A DNA stretch of 64,000 nt from positions 887,066-951,065 of the forward strand of contig NZ_QYAB01000001.1 of the NCBI RefSeq assembly GCF_016758175.1, given 5' to 3'. Under the pieces are notes generated by a model. It was not told where the DNA came from and did not search any database. It saw only the letters and a list, made by a program, of their open reading frames with translations. The translations under genes and the position numbers were made by a program. Positions 34,841 to 43,212 of this stretch are shown here, in pieces (the stretch's first letter is position 1; each line of letters opens with the position of its first letter). This stretch comes from Leucobacter zeae (GTDB lineage Bacteria; Actinomycetota; Actinomycetes; Actinomycetales; Microbacteriaceae).

Positions 34841-36310
34841 CTAGCGCACGCCCGTCATGAGGCGCAGGATCGGCTTCCGCGCGAGGAAGAGCGCGGCTCC
34901 CACCGCGATCGACGCGAGCCCGATCGTGAGGAAGTACGGCACCTCGGTCCGTGCGGAGTAGAAGCCCGACAGCGCACCCGCGGCCGACGAGCCGAGCGCG
35001 ATCGAGAGGAAGAAGAGCGCCACCATCTGCGAGTGGAATGCGCGCGGAGCGAGCTTGGTCGCGAGGGACTGCCCGACCGGTGAGAGGCAGAGCTCCGCGA
35101 TCGTGAAGAGGAAGAGGATCAGCACGATCGCGAGGAACGGCACCGATCCGGTCGCGCCTCCCGAGAACGGCAGGAAGCAGAGGAATGCGACGCCCATGAT
35201 CGCCGTCCCGAGCGCGAACTTCACGGGAGCCGGGGGCTGGCGCTCGCCGAGCTTCGTCCACAGCGCCGCGAAGACGCCGGCGAAGACGATGATGAAGACC
35301 GGGTTGATCGCCGTGACGACGCTCGGCGGCATCTCCCACCCGAAGACGGTGCGGTTCAGCCGTTCGTCCGCGTAGATCGCGAGCACGGTGAACTGCTGCT
35401 GGAACAGGGTCCAGAACACGGCGGAGGCGATGAACAGCGGGATGAACGAGAAGACCCGCTTCCGCTCGTCGGTCGAGACGCTCCGGCTCGTGAGGATCAC
35501 GGTGAAGAGCGACACGACCGCGATCACGGTGAGCACGACGACGACCGTGGCGAGGTTCTCGGCGGTGACCCATCCCATCGTCACCGCGAGCGCCACCAGC
35601 GCGAGCGCGCCGATGCCGATGCCGATCCACCGCGCGCGCTCGGCGCTCGCGAGCGGGTGGAGTGGTGCGGAACTGGCCTCCGAGACGGTGTGGCGACGCA
35701 GTGCGAGGTACTGGATCAGGCCGAGCGCCATGCCCACCGCGGCGAGCCCGAAGCCCCAGTGGAAGCCCTTCCAGCCCCAGAGCGCGCTCGTGGCGAGCGG
35801 GCCGACCAGCCCGCCGATGTTGACCCCCATGTAGTAGATGGAGAAGGCGGCGTCGCGCCGCGTGTCACCCGCCTCGTAGAGGTCGCCGAGCACCGTCGAC
35901 GTGGTGGTCTTCAGCGAGCCGGATCCGGTCGCGACGCAGACGAGGCCGATCGCGAGGCCGATCCCGCCGGGAAGCACGGCGAGCGCGATGTGCCCCACCA
36001 TGATGACCACCGCGGCGGAGAGCAGCGTCTTCTCGGCGCCGAGCACGCGGTCCGCGACCCAGCCGCCGAGCACGGCCGACAAGTAGACGAGCCCGCCGTA
36101 GGCGCCCACGATCGAGGTCGCGGCGGCCTGGGACATGCCGAGCCCGCCGTCCGTCGCCGAGTAGTAGATGTAGAAGGCGAGCAGACCCTGCATGCCGTAG
36201 AAGCTGAAGCGCTCCCACATCTCGACGCCCGCGAGGTTCGCGAGGCCCCATGGGTGGCCGAAGAACCCCCGCTCGCTCCGGGCGGACTGTGCGGGGGAGT
36301 TGGCGGACAC
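34841..36310 (-). CDS. POT/PTR2 proton-coupled oligopeptide transporter
   Basis: 489 residues from the GTG at 36310, 12-14 membrane helices. Motifs are FSFYGMQGLLAFYIYYSATD (helix 1-2), GAYGGLVYLSAVLGGWVADR (PTR signature 1) and FSIYYMGVNIGG (PTR signature 2). The ExxER-like GVEMWERFSFYG precedes helix 1. It takes up di- and tripeptides with protons. The start codon follows a GGAG at the right distance; the longer open frame upstream lacks similarity. It lies on the same strand as the acetate genes but after a repeat-bearing gap, with no sign of an operon. Confidence 0.92.
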   Translation of the reverse strand: MSANSPAQSARSERGFFGHPWGLANLAGVEMWERFSFYGMQGLLAFYIYYSATDGGLGMSQAAATSIVGAYGGLVYLSAVLGGWVADRVLGAEKTLLSAAVVIMVGHIALAVLPGGIGLAIGLVCVATGSGSLKTTTSTVLGDLYEAGDTRRDAAFSIYYMGVNIGGLVGPLATSALWGWKGFHWGFGLAAVGMALGLIQYLALRRHTVSEASSAPLHPLASAERARWIGIGIGALALVALAVTMGWVTAENLATVVVVLTVIAVVSLFTVILTSRSVSTDERKRVFSFIPLFIASAVFWTLFQQQFTVLAIYADERLNRTVFGWEMPPSVVTAINPVFIIVFAGVFAALWTKLGERQPPAPVKFALGTAIMGVAFLCFLPFSGGATGSVPFLAIVLILFLFTIAELCLSPVGQSLATKLAPRAFHSQMVALFFLSIALGSSAAGALSGFYSARTEVPYFLTIGLASIAVGAALFLARKPILRLMTGVR

Positions 36311-36390
36311 CGGGTCTCCTGAGTGGATCGTTCGCCCGCACGCGGCTCGCGCGGGCCTGCCGTCCGAAACTATCACGGCGCCCGAGGGGT

Positions 36391-36423
36391 GGATCCTGCG
36401 ACTCCTCCGTCGCGCAGGATGAC
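36391..36423. repeat. Dispersed hairpin repeat, copy 3
   Basis: GGATCCTGCG (36391-36400) and CGCAGGAT (36413-36420) then GAC. The loop is changed (ACTCCTCCGTCG) relative to copies 1 and 2. Lies between the POT transporter and actP. Confidence 0.85.
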
Positions 36424-36474
36424 GCTGGGCGGACCGTCATCCCGCGCGACGGTATGCATCGCGGGACCCCCCGA

Positions 36475-38052
36475 TCAGTGCTCGACGGGCGGCTCCGCGC
36501 CGAACCCGGTGAACTGGCGCACCTCCATCTCGGCGGCGAGCCGCTTCGACTCGGTGCCGGGGTCGGTGATCGAGCCGATCCAGCCCAGGAGGAACCCGAG
36601 CGGGATCGAGACGATGCCGGGGTTGGTGAGCGGGAACCACGCGAAGTCGGCCCCGGGGATCATCGACGTCTCGGTGCCCGAGACCACGGGCGAGAAGACG
36701 ATCAGCAGGATCGCCGAGGCGAGTCCGCCGATCATCGACCACACCGCGCCGCGGGTCGTGAACCGGCTCCAGAAGAGCGAGTAGAGGATCGTCGGGAGGT
36801 TCGCGCTCGCGGCGACCGCGAAGGCCAGGGCCACGAGGAAGGCGACGTTCTGATCCTTGGCGCCGATCCCGCCGAGGATCGCCGCGGCGCCGATCACGAG
36901 GGTCGTGATCTTCGCGACCTTCATCTCCTGCTGCTGCGAGGCCTTCCCCTTCTTGATCACGCTCGCGTACACGTCGTGGGCGAACGACGCCGAAGCCGTG
37001 ATCGTGAGCCCGGCGACGACCGCGAGGATCGTGGCGAACGCGACGGCCGAGATGAGGCCGAGCAGGATCGGGCCGCCCAGGTGGAACGCCAGCAGCGGGG
37101 CCGCGGAATTGACGCCGCCCGGAGCGTTCGCGATCTCCTCGGGGCCGACCAGCGCGCCCGCGCCGAAGCCGAGCACGAGCGTGAAGAGGTAGAAGACCCC
37201 GATGAGCCAGATGGCCCACACGACGGATCGGCGCGCCTCCTTCGCCGTCGGCACCGTGTAGAAGCGCATGAGCACGTGGGGCAGGCCCGCGGTGCCGAGC
37301 ACGAGGGCGAGGGCGAGGGAGATGAAGTCGAGCGGGTTCGCACCGTACTTGAGGCCGGGGGCGAGGATCGCCGCGCCCTCCGCCGCGTTGTCGACGGCCT
37401 GCTGCAGCAGCTGCGAGAAGTTGAAGCCCGTGAGGGCGAGCACCCACACGGTCATCACGGCGACACCCGTGATCAGCAGCACCGCCTTGATGATCTGCAC
37501 CCACGTGGTGCCCTTCATGCCGCCGATGAGCACGTAGATGATCATCACCACGCCCACGACGACGATGACGAGGGACTGCCCGAGCGAGCTGTCGAGCCCG
37601 AGCAGCAGCGACACGAGCGCGCCCGCGCCGGCCATCTGGGCGAGCAGGTAGAAGAAGCTGACCGCGAGCGTCGTGGTCGCGGCCGCCATGCGCACCGGCT
37701 TCTGCTTGAGGCGGAAGGAGAGCACGTCGGCCATGGTGAACTTCGCCGTGTTGCGCATCAGCTCGGCGACGAGCAGCAGCGCCACGAGCCACGCGACGAG
37801 GAACCCGATCGAGTACAGGAACCCGTCGTACCCCGTGAGCGCGATCGCGCCGCAGATGCCGAGGAAGGACGCGGCCGAGAGGTAGTCGCCGGCGATGGCG
37901 AGTCCGTTCTGCCTGCCGGAGAACGAGCGGCCGCCGGCGTAGAAGTCGGCGGCGCTCTTGTTGTTGCGGCTCGCGCGGATCACGATGACCATCGTGACGG
38001 CGACGAACGCGAGGAAGATCGAGATGTTCAGGATCGGGTTGTTGCCCTGCAT
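36475..38052 (-). CDS. actP: Cation/acetate symporter
   Basis: Sodium:solute symporter family (SSS), acetate branch. 525 residues, 13 helices. Features are an early basic loop (ASRNNKSAADFYAGGRSFSG), NGLAIAGDYLSAASFLGICG (SSS sodium-site region), the long QKPVRMAAATTTLAVSFFYL region and the C-terminal GTETSMIPG. Drives acetate (and perhaps other short-chain acid) uptake for gluconeogenesis. Its ATG begins 1 nt after the DUF485 stop, a classic coupled pair. Confidence 0.93.
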   Translation of the reverse strand: MQGNNPILNISIFLAFVAVTMVIVIRASRNNKSAADFYAGGRSFSGRQNGLAIAGDYLSAASFLGICGAIALTGYDGFLYSIGFLVAWLVALLLVAELMRNTAKFTMADVLSFRLKQKPVRMAAATTTLAVSFFYLLAQMAGAGALVSLLLGLDSSLGQSLVIVVVGVVMIIYVLIGGMKGTTWVQIIKAVLLITGVAVMTVWVLALTGFNFSQLLQQAVDNAAEGAAILAPGLKYGANPLDFISLALALVLGTAGLPHVLMRFYTVPTAKEARRSVVWAIWLIGVFYLFTLVLGFGAGALVGPEEIANAPGGVNSAAPLLAFHLGGPILLGLISAVAFATILAVVAGLTITASASFAHDVYASVIKKGKASQQQEMKVAKITTLVIGAAAILGGIGAKDQNVAFLVALAFAVAASANLPTILYSLFWSRFTTRGAVWSMIGGLASAILLIVFSPVVSGTETSMIPGADFAWFPLTNPGIVSIPLGFLLGWIGSITDPGTESKRLAAEMEVRQFTGFGAEPPVEH

Positions 38053-38053
38053 G

Positions 38054-38446
38054 TCAGACCTCTCCGTGCGCGGCTGCGGACCCCGGCCGGCCGGCGGCCT
38101 GCGCCTCCAGGTCGGCGCGGATCGAGACGCTCACCGGGTCGAGCCGCTTGTTGGCGAACCGCACGTACAGCATCGTGATGACGAAGGTCGAGACGAACTG
38201 CCCGAGTCCGAGCAGGATGCCGACGTTGACGTTGCCGAGCACGGGCGTCGCCATGAAGTCGTGGGCGTACGCCGAGAGCAGCACGTACGCGAGGAACCAC
38301 ACCATGAAGAGCGCGGATACCGGGAACACGAAGGTGCGGAAGCGTCGCTTGAGCTCTTGGAACTCGGGGGAGCGCTGGACCGCCTCGTAGTCGATGTCGG
38401 GCGGGGGCTCGCCCGGGAGCCCTGCGGATTCGGGTGTGCTGTTCAT
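38054..38446 (-). CDS. DUF485 membrane protein
   Basis: 130 residues from the ATG at 38446, preceded by GAGGAGG. Two helices (about 38-60 and 75-97) flanked by acidic and charged ends match DUF485, which is almost always found directly upstream of actP. It is thought to assist the symporter. The key pattern SPEFQELKRRFRTFVFPVSA opens helix 1. A longer open frame upstream has no support. Confidence 0.92.
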   Translation of the reverse strand: MNSTPESAGLPGEPPPDIDYEAVQRSPEFQELKRRFRTFVFPVSALFMVWFLAYVLLSAYAHDFMATPVLGNVNVGILLGLGQFVSTFVITMLYVRFANKRLDPVSVSIRADLEAQAAGRPGSAAAHGEV

Positions 38447-38693
38447 ACGACCTCCTCGTCGATGATGCAGCGGCGCGCACGAGGTCCGTCCAGCGGAGAT
38501 CGGAATCGGTTCCCCAGCGGTACCGCCCTTTCCTCGGTCAGTATTCCGACTGAATCCATCAATTGTCAACCGGTCGGCGCGCTGGTCAGCACCCCTGGCG
38601 GTCTCCGCGCGGCGGCCATGCGCGACGGCGGAGGCGTGCGGCGCGCCGCGAAAGTCACAGCCCGTTCTGAAATCCGCGGGCTAGCCTGGCGCC

Positions 38694-39467
38694 ATGAGCA
38701 ATCCGGTGACCGACGTGTTCGAACGGGATGTCGACGAGGAGCCCGCCGACGACGAGATCACGATCTCCGCAAGCGCGCTGCGATCCCTCGGCGATCGCAT
38801 GCAGCGCTTCCTGCTCGAGTACCGCTTCGGGATGCAGGAGATCGAGACGAAGCTGTCGATCCTGCAGGAGGAGTTCCTCCATACGCACGAGTACAACCCG
38901 ATCGAGCACGTGTCGAGCCGCGTGAAGACCGTCGACAGCCTCGTCGAGAAGATGGAGCGTCGCGGGATCGGCACCGACTTCGACGAGATCCGCGCGGGGA
39001 TCCAGGACATCGCCGGAGTGCGCGTCACCTGCACCTTCATCCGCGACGTCTACCGGCTCTTCGACCTGCTGACCCAGCAGGACGACATCACCGTGCTCGA
39101 GGTCGAGGACTACATCGAGCACCCCAAGTCGAACGGCTACAAGAGCCTGCACACGATCATCGCCGTGCCGGTGTACCTCTCCACGGGACGCGTCGACGTG
39201 CCCGTAGAGGTGCAGTTCCGCACGATCGCGATGGACTTCTGGGCGAGCCTCGAGCACAAGATCTACTACAAGTACGCGCGGCAGGTGCCCGACACCCTGC
39301 TGCGCGAGCTGAAGAACGCCGCGGACACGGCGGCCGAGCTCGATACGCGCATGGAGCGCCTGCACGTGCAGGTGCACGGCGAGCCCGAGCCGGGGCGCGG
39401 CTCGCTCACGGGTACCGACCCGGCCCCGGGGCTGCGCCCGGTGACGGATCGGATCCACCTCGCCTGA
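38694..39467 (+). CDS. Small alarmone synthetase, (p)ppGpp synthetase domain protein
   Basis: 257 residues with a RelA/SpoT synthetase domain only: SRVKTVDSLVEKM (75-87), DIAGVRVTCTF (105-115), EHPKSNGYKSLHTII (142-156) and EVQFRTIAMDFWASLEHK (172-189). No hydrolase, TGS or ACT domain, so this is a stand-alone synthetase of RelP/RelQ type. The N-terminal 25 residues are acidic and unlike the classical RelQ. It makes pppGpp/ppGpp from ATP and GDP/GTP. TAGCCT (38682-38687) ends 6 nt before the ATG. Confidence 0.9.
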   Translation: MSNPVTDVFERDVDEEPADDEITISASALRSLGDRMQRFLLEYRFGMQEIETKLSILQEEFLHTHEYNPIEHVSSRVKTVDSLVEKMERRGIGTDFDEIRAGIQDIAGVRVTCTFIRDVYRLFDLLTQQDDITVLEVEDYIEHPKSNGYKSLHTIIAVPVYLSTGRVDVPVEVQFRTIAMDFWASLEHKIYYKYARQVPDTLLRELKNAADTAAELDTRMERLHVQVHGEPEPGRGSLTGTDPAPGLRPVTDRIHLA

Positions 39468-39501
39468 TCGGGCCTGCGGGACGGCGGGCGCCGTGCCCGA
39501 T

Positions 39502-39626
39502 GGATTCTGCGACCCCTGCGTCGCGCGGAATGACGGAGCGGTCATCCTGCGGAGCCCTCATCCCGTCATCCTGCGGGAGCCTTCCCATCCCGTCATCCTG
39601 CGGGAGCGGAGCGACTCGCAGGATCC
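39502..39626. repeat. Cluster of dispersed hairpin repeats, copy 4 and degenerate copies
   Basis: A plus-oriented copy (39502-39534, ATTCTGCG paired with CGCGGAAT, one mismatch), then two half-copies beginning GTCATCCTGCGG (39541 and 39565), and a complete reverse copy (39592-39626, from GTCATCCTGCGGGAGCGGAG to GGATCC). Lies between the alarmone synthetase and the phosphotransferase, both on the plus strand. Confidence 0.85.
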
Positions 39627-39675
39627 ACCGCCCGCGGACCGGGCGCCCTGCGGTCCCCTGCGGTACGGTCGAGAC

Positions 39676-40464
39676 GTGGAGAGCGAGCACCTGCCCGGAG
39701 GCTCAGGCGGAGTCTGGCGCATCCCCGTGCCCGGGGGCGGCTTCCGGGTGCACCGCCCGACCGGCGCGTGGACGCCGGCCGTGCACGGGCTGCTCGGCTT
39801 CCTGCGCGACTCGGGGCTTCCCGGTGTCCCGGAGGTGCACGGCTTCGACGACGAGGGCCGCGAGGTGCTCGACTATCTGCCTGGCGAGACGCTCGACCCC
39901 GAGACCGAGCAGCCCGAAGACCGTGCGCTGGAGGCGGCGGCGGCCTGGCTGCGTCGCTTCCACGACGCGGTGCGCGCCTACGATCCGGGCGCGGTCGAGT
40001 GGCGGCAGGGGCGGCGCGCGCTCGGGCCGGGCGAGGTGATCTGCCACAACGATCCCGGGCTGTACAACTGGGTCGTGATCGACGGCGACTTCGCCGGGAT
40101 GATCGACTGGGATCGGGCCGGCCCGGGGCGCCCGGTCGACGACCTCGCGTTCCTCTGCTGGTCGGGAGTGCCGCTGCTCCGGGAGATCCCGGCAGCGGAG
40201 GCGGCCCGCAGGATCGCCATCGCGGCGCGCGCGTACGGCGGCGTCGATGCGACGGGCCTCCTCGACGCGGTCGACGCCCGCATGGCGCTCATCGCCGAGC
40301 GGTGGCGCGCGGGGATCGAGCGCGGGGACCCCGGCACGATCGCGCTGCGCGACGCCGGGATCATGGAGCGCCATGAGCGGAGGGTGCTGGCCTTCGGCGC
40401 GCGGCGCGCGATGATCGCCGCCGCCCTGCACACGGCCGAACCGGACGAACGGAGAGCATCATGA
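39676..40464 (+). CDS. Phosphotransferase (APH/choline-kinase-like)
   Basis: 262 residues from the GTG at 39676. The catalytic loop is HNDPGLYN (124-131, D126), followed by the metal-binding DWD (144-146), as in aminoglycoside and choline kinases, but the normally basic N-lobe is short (about 90 residues). The substrate cannot be told; a resistance function is not implied. TACGGT (39664-39669) ends 6 nt before the GTG. The stop overlaps the ATG of the next gene (ATGA), coupling it to a homocysteine methyltransferase. Confidence 0.83.
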   Translation: MESEHLPGGSGGVWRIPVPGGGFRVHRPTGAWTPAVHGLLGFLRDSGLPGVPEVHGFDDEGREVLDYLPGETLDPETEQPEDRALEAAAAWLRRFHDAVRAYDPGAVEWRQGRRALGPGEVICHNDPGLYNWVVIDGDFAGMIDWDRAGPGRPVDDLAFLCWSGVPLLREIPAAEAARRIAIAARAYGGVDATGLLDAVDARMALIAERWRAGIERGDPGTIALRDAGIMERHERRVLAFGARRAMIAAALHTAEPDERRAS

Positions 40465-41414
40465 ACCGCACGGAGACGAACGGCACGCCGACGAACAGCG
40501 CTTCGCAGCCGGGAGCGGCGGCGCACGGCTTCGCGCTCGCGGACGGGGGGATCGAGACCGCGCTGACCGATCGGCTCGGTCAGGAGCTTCCGGAGTTCGC
40601 CGCGTTCGTGCTGCTCGACACAGCCGACGGGAGGGAGGCGCTCCGCGAGTACTATCGGCCGTTCCTCGCGCTCGCCGCCCGGCTCGGCATGCCGCTCGTG
40701 CTCGATACCCCGACCTGGCGGGCGAACCCCGACTGGGGGTCCGTGCTCGGCCGGGACGCCGCCGCGCTCGAGCGCGCGAACGCCGACGCCGTCGCCCTGC
40801 TGCGCACGCTCGTCGAGCAGATCGCCCCTGATTCCGACGTCACGGTCAACGGCTGCGTCGGTCCGCGATTCGACGACTTCGTCGCTGCGGACCGGATGTC
40901 GGTGGAGAGCGCTCGCGACTACCACGCTCCCCAGATCGCGGCCCTCGCCGAGGCCGGAGCGGACCGGGTGACCTCCGTGACGACCCTCGATGTCGCCGAG
41001 GGCTCCGGCATCGTGCTCGCGGCGCGGGAGGCGCGGATCCCCGCAGCGGTGTCGTTCACGGTCGGTGCGGACGGCCGTCTCGCGGACGGCAGCACGCTCG
41101 CTTCGGCGATCGCCGCGGTCGACGCGGCCACCGGCGGCGCGGCCGTCGGGTTCCTGGTGAACTGCGCCCACCCGTCCGAGGTGCGGAGGGGTCTCGAAGC
41201 GGTCGGCGGGGGATCCGACCGGATCATCGGGTTCCGCCTGAACGCCGCCCGCCACGGCGAGGAGGGGCCGGGCGATGCTCCCGGGGAGTTCGCGGCCGGG
41301 ATCGCCGGTCTGCTCGCGCTCGCGCCGAACGCCCGCGTGCTCGGCGGTTGCTGCGGCACGGATGCGCCCCATATCGCCGCGGTGGCGGATGCGGTGGCGG
41401 TCAGAGCGGCGTGA
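40461..41414 (+). CDS. Homocysteine S-methyltransferase family protein
   Basis: 317 residues. The zinc ligands are Cys-235 (VNCAHP) and the C297/C298 pair in GGCCGTD, as in MHT/YitJ-type methyltransferases that use S-methylmethionine or another methyl donor to make methionine. ADGGIETALTDRLGQELPEF at the start is the N-terminal signature. The substrate methyl donor is not evident. The chain begins with about 25 unstructured residues. Coupled to the upstream kinase-like gene by ATGA. Confidence 0.88.
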   Translation: MNRTETNGTPTNSASQPGAAAHGFALADGGIETALTDRLGQELPEFAAFVLLDTADGREALREYYRPFLALAARLGMPLVLDTPTWRANPDWGSVLGRDAAALERANADAVALLRTLVEQIAPDSDVTVNGCVGPRFDDFVAADRMSVESARDYHAPQIAALAEAGADRVTSVTTLDVAEGSGIVLAAREARIPAAVSFTVGADGRLADGSTLASAIAAVDAATGGAAVGFLVNCAHPSEVRRGLEAVGGGSDRIIGFRLNAARHGEEGPGDAPGEFAAGIAGLLALAPNARVLGGCCGTDAPHIAAVADAVAVRAA

Positions 41415-41483
41415 CGGCCGGCCGCGGAGGTCGGGGCGGTGCCCGCGCGGGATCATCGCAGCCGATGCGGTTAGGCTGATCGG

Positions 41484-42158
41484 GTGAGCAAAGATCCATT
41501 CGAGGAGCTGTTCGGCCCCGCGGCCGACGAGCCGATGCCTCAGACCCGACCGATGCCCGCACGCCAGCGACTCGCCCAGGAGCAGGAGGTGCGCGTGCGC
41601 GCCTCCCAGCCCGCTGCGGCCGGTCCGGCGCGGGCGGAGCGTTCGGGCTCGGCGAAGCCGTGGATCGTGGTCGGCATCATCGCGGTCCTCGCGATCGTCG
41701 CGTCCATCGCGGTGGTCTCCATCGCGCGCGGCGGCGGGCAGGATCCCGACTCCTCGGCCACCGCGCCCGCGACGAGCGAGCCGACGCCGGAGACGACGCA
41801 GCCCGACACGACCCCCGACCCGGAGGAGACCCCGTCCGAGGAGCCGGAGGAGGATCAGGTTCCGAAGGTCGACGTGGGGCCGGATCTGCAGTCCCTCCCC
41901 ATTCCGCAGTGGGGCGTCACGTCGCAGTTGAGCGGCAAGTTCGGAGTCACGCAGTACCGCATCGAGAACAACAACACCGAGCTGTGGCTCGACAGCGCGC
42001 TCATCCGGCAGCTCCCGTGCGAGGGCACGTGGGGGGCCGTGCGCACCGAGACGGGCGAGTTCGAGGTGCTGAAGCCCGCCGAGCGCTGCGCCGCGGCGCC
42101 CGAGCTCTACGACGAGCTGTGGGGCCTCACCGACGCCTGGGTGAAGACCTTCAAGTAG
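41484..42158 (+). CDS. Hypothetical single-pass membrane protein
   Basis: 224 residues from a GTG. An R/A/Q-rich cytoplasmic segment (about 1-58), one membrane helix (about 59-81), an extracytoplasmic linker of T/P/E/D (about 85-130) and a globular tail that contains one Cys pair (LPCEGTWG and AERCAAA), probably disulfide-bonded. The tail has a DUF4352-like or lipoprotein-like beta pattern, but no family is secure. TAGGCT (41472-41477) ends 6 nt before the GTG. Confidence 0.7.
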   Translation: MSKDPFEELFGPAADEPMPQTRPMPARQRLAQEQEVRVRASQPAAAGPARAERSGSAKPWIVVGIIAVLAIVASIAVVSIARGGGQDPDSSATAPATSEPTPETTQPDTTPDPEETPSEEPEEDQVPKVDVGPDLQSLPIPQWGVTSQLSGKFGVTQYRIENNNTELWLDSALIRQLPCEGTWGAVRTETGEFEVLKPAERCAAAPELYDELWGLTDAWVKTFK

Positions 42159-42165
42159 CCGGCGA

Positions 42166-42966
42166 TCACGGGGCCGGCGCGCCGAAGAGCGCCGGCCAGA
42201 GCGCGACCGCGAGCGCGTAGCCGACGAAGCTCGCGATGTCGAGGATCCAGTGCGCCACGACGAGGGGGAGCGAGCGACCCCACCGGTGGTAGGCCCAGCC
42301 GAAGACGAGTCCCATGACGACATTGCCGATGAACCCGCCGAAGCCCTGGTACAGATGGTACGAGCCGCGCAGGAGCGCGCTCGAGACGACGGTCGCGACC
42401 GGTCCGACGCCGAGCCGCTTCAGGCGGTCGAACAGGTACGCGACCACGATGAGCTCCTCGGTGAGCGCCGCGCGCAGCGCCTGCAGCACGAGCACGGGTA
42501 CGGTCCACCAGTACGTGTCGAGCGCGGTGGGCACGACGGTCGTGTTGATCCCGATCGCCTTCGCCGCGAGGTAGAAGGCGATGCCGGGGATCCCGATGAG
42601 CGCCGCGAGGCCGAGCCCGCCGGCCGCTTCGCGCCCCCACCTCCAGCGGGGGCGGGGAGCGCGGAGCAGCGGCGCGCCGAGCCCCAGTCGCGACAGATGC
42701 GGGCGACCGCCGCGCCACAGGAGGAAGACCACGAGCGCTACGGGGGCGAGCCCGAACGCGACGGCCAGCAGCTGGTAGACGAGGTCGAACGCGGGGCGCT
42801 CCGCGAGCGGTCGGTTGATCGTCGCCGTCTGCGAGGCGAGGGCGGTCTCGCGGGTCACCCGCTCGACGATGGAGACGATCGCATAGACCGCCGACGCCCC
42901 GAACGAGAGGGCGAGCACGATCCCGATCTCCCAGCGGAGGCGACTGCGGTAAGCGGCGTGTGTCAC
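42166..42966 (-). CDS. CPBP family intramembrane metalloprotease
   Basis: 266 residues from the GTG at 42966, about seven membrane helices. The CPBP/Abi signature is the diad E170/E171 in TEELIVVAYLF, with SYHLYQG (second motif histidine) and VVAHWILDIA (third) following. Members process prenylated or peptide substrates in the membrane; targets here are unknown. TACTCT (minus strand, 42978-42973) ends 6 nt before the GTG, selecting this start. Confidence 0.87.
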   Translation of the reverse strand: MTHAAYRSRLRWEIGIVLALSFGASAVYAIVSIVERVTRETALASQTATINRPLAERPAFDLVYQLLAVAFGLAPVALVVFLLWRGGRPHLSRLGLGAPLLRAPRPRWRWGREAAGGLGLAALIGIPGIAFYLAAKAIGINTTVVPTALDTYWWTVPVLVLQALRAALTEELIVVAYLFDRLKRLGVGPVATVVSSALLRGSYHLYQGFGGFIGNVVMGLVFGWAYHRWGRSLPLVVAHWILDIASFVGYALAVALWPALFGAPAP

Positions 42967-43063
42967 GGCCCCAGAGTATCGCTGCACTCCCCGAGAAATA
43001 GTGAATCCGCACAGTTCGTTCGCCGTGTTCTCGGTGAGAATTTGCGGGGTTCTACAGAGACGG

Positions 43064-43080
43064 GTCACGAAGGCGTCACG
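43064..43080 (+). promoter_or_regulatory. GTCACG-N5-GTCACG direct repeat upstream of peptide operon 1
   Basis: GTCACG at 43064-43069 and 43075-43080 are 11 bp apart, one helical turn, on the same face of DNA. An identical arrangement precedes operon 2 at 48810-48826. Candidate binding site for a regulator dimer; about 130 bp before the receptor start codon. Role inferred. Confidence 0.45.
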
Positions 43081-43212
43081 AGGCCCCGAATTGGTCATGC
43101 TCGCTGACTCGAAAAGCTAAGGTGGTGCCCGTATGTATTCAGCATCCGCCGGTGCCATCGCGGGACGAGGACCGTCCCCGGTACCGGGCGGAGATTTCAA
43201 GGAGGAAACCAA

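Noticed and set aside
36250..38178. Plus-strand open frame of 642 residues opposite actP and DUF485
   Set aside because: The opposite strand encodes complete membrane proteins with family motifs; this frame is charged low-complexity sequence.
39676..40464. Aminoglycoside resistance gene
   Set aside because: Only the general kinase loop (HNDPGLYN, DWD) is shared. The N-lobe is short and the gene is coupled to a metabolic methyltransferase.
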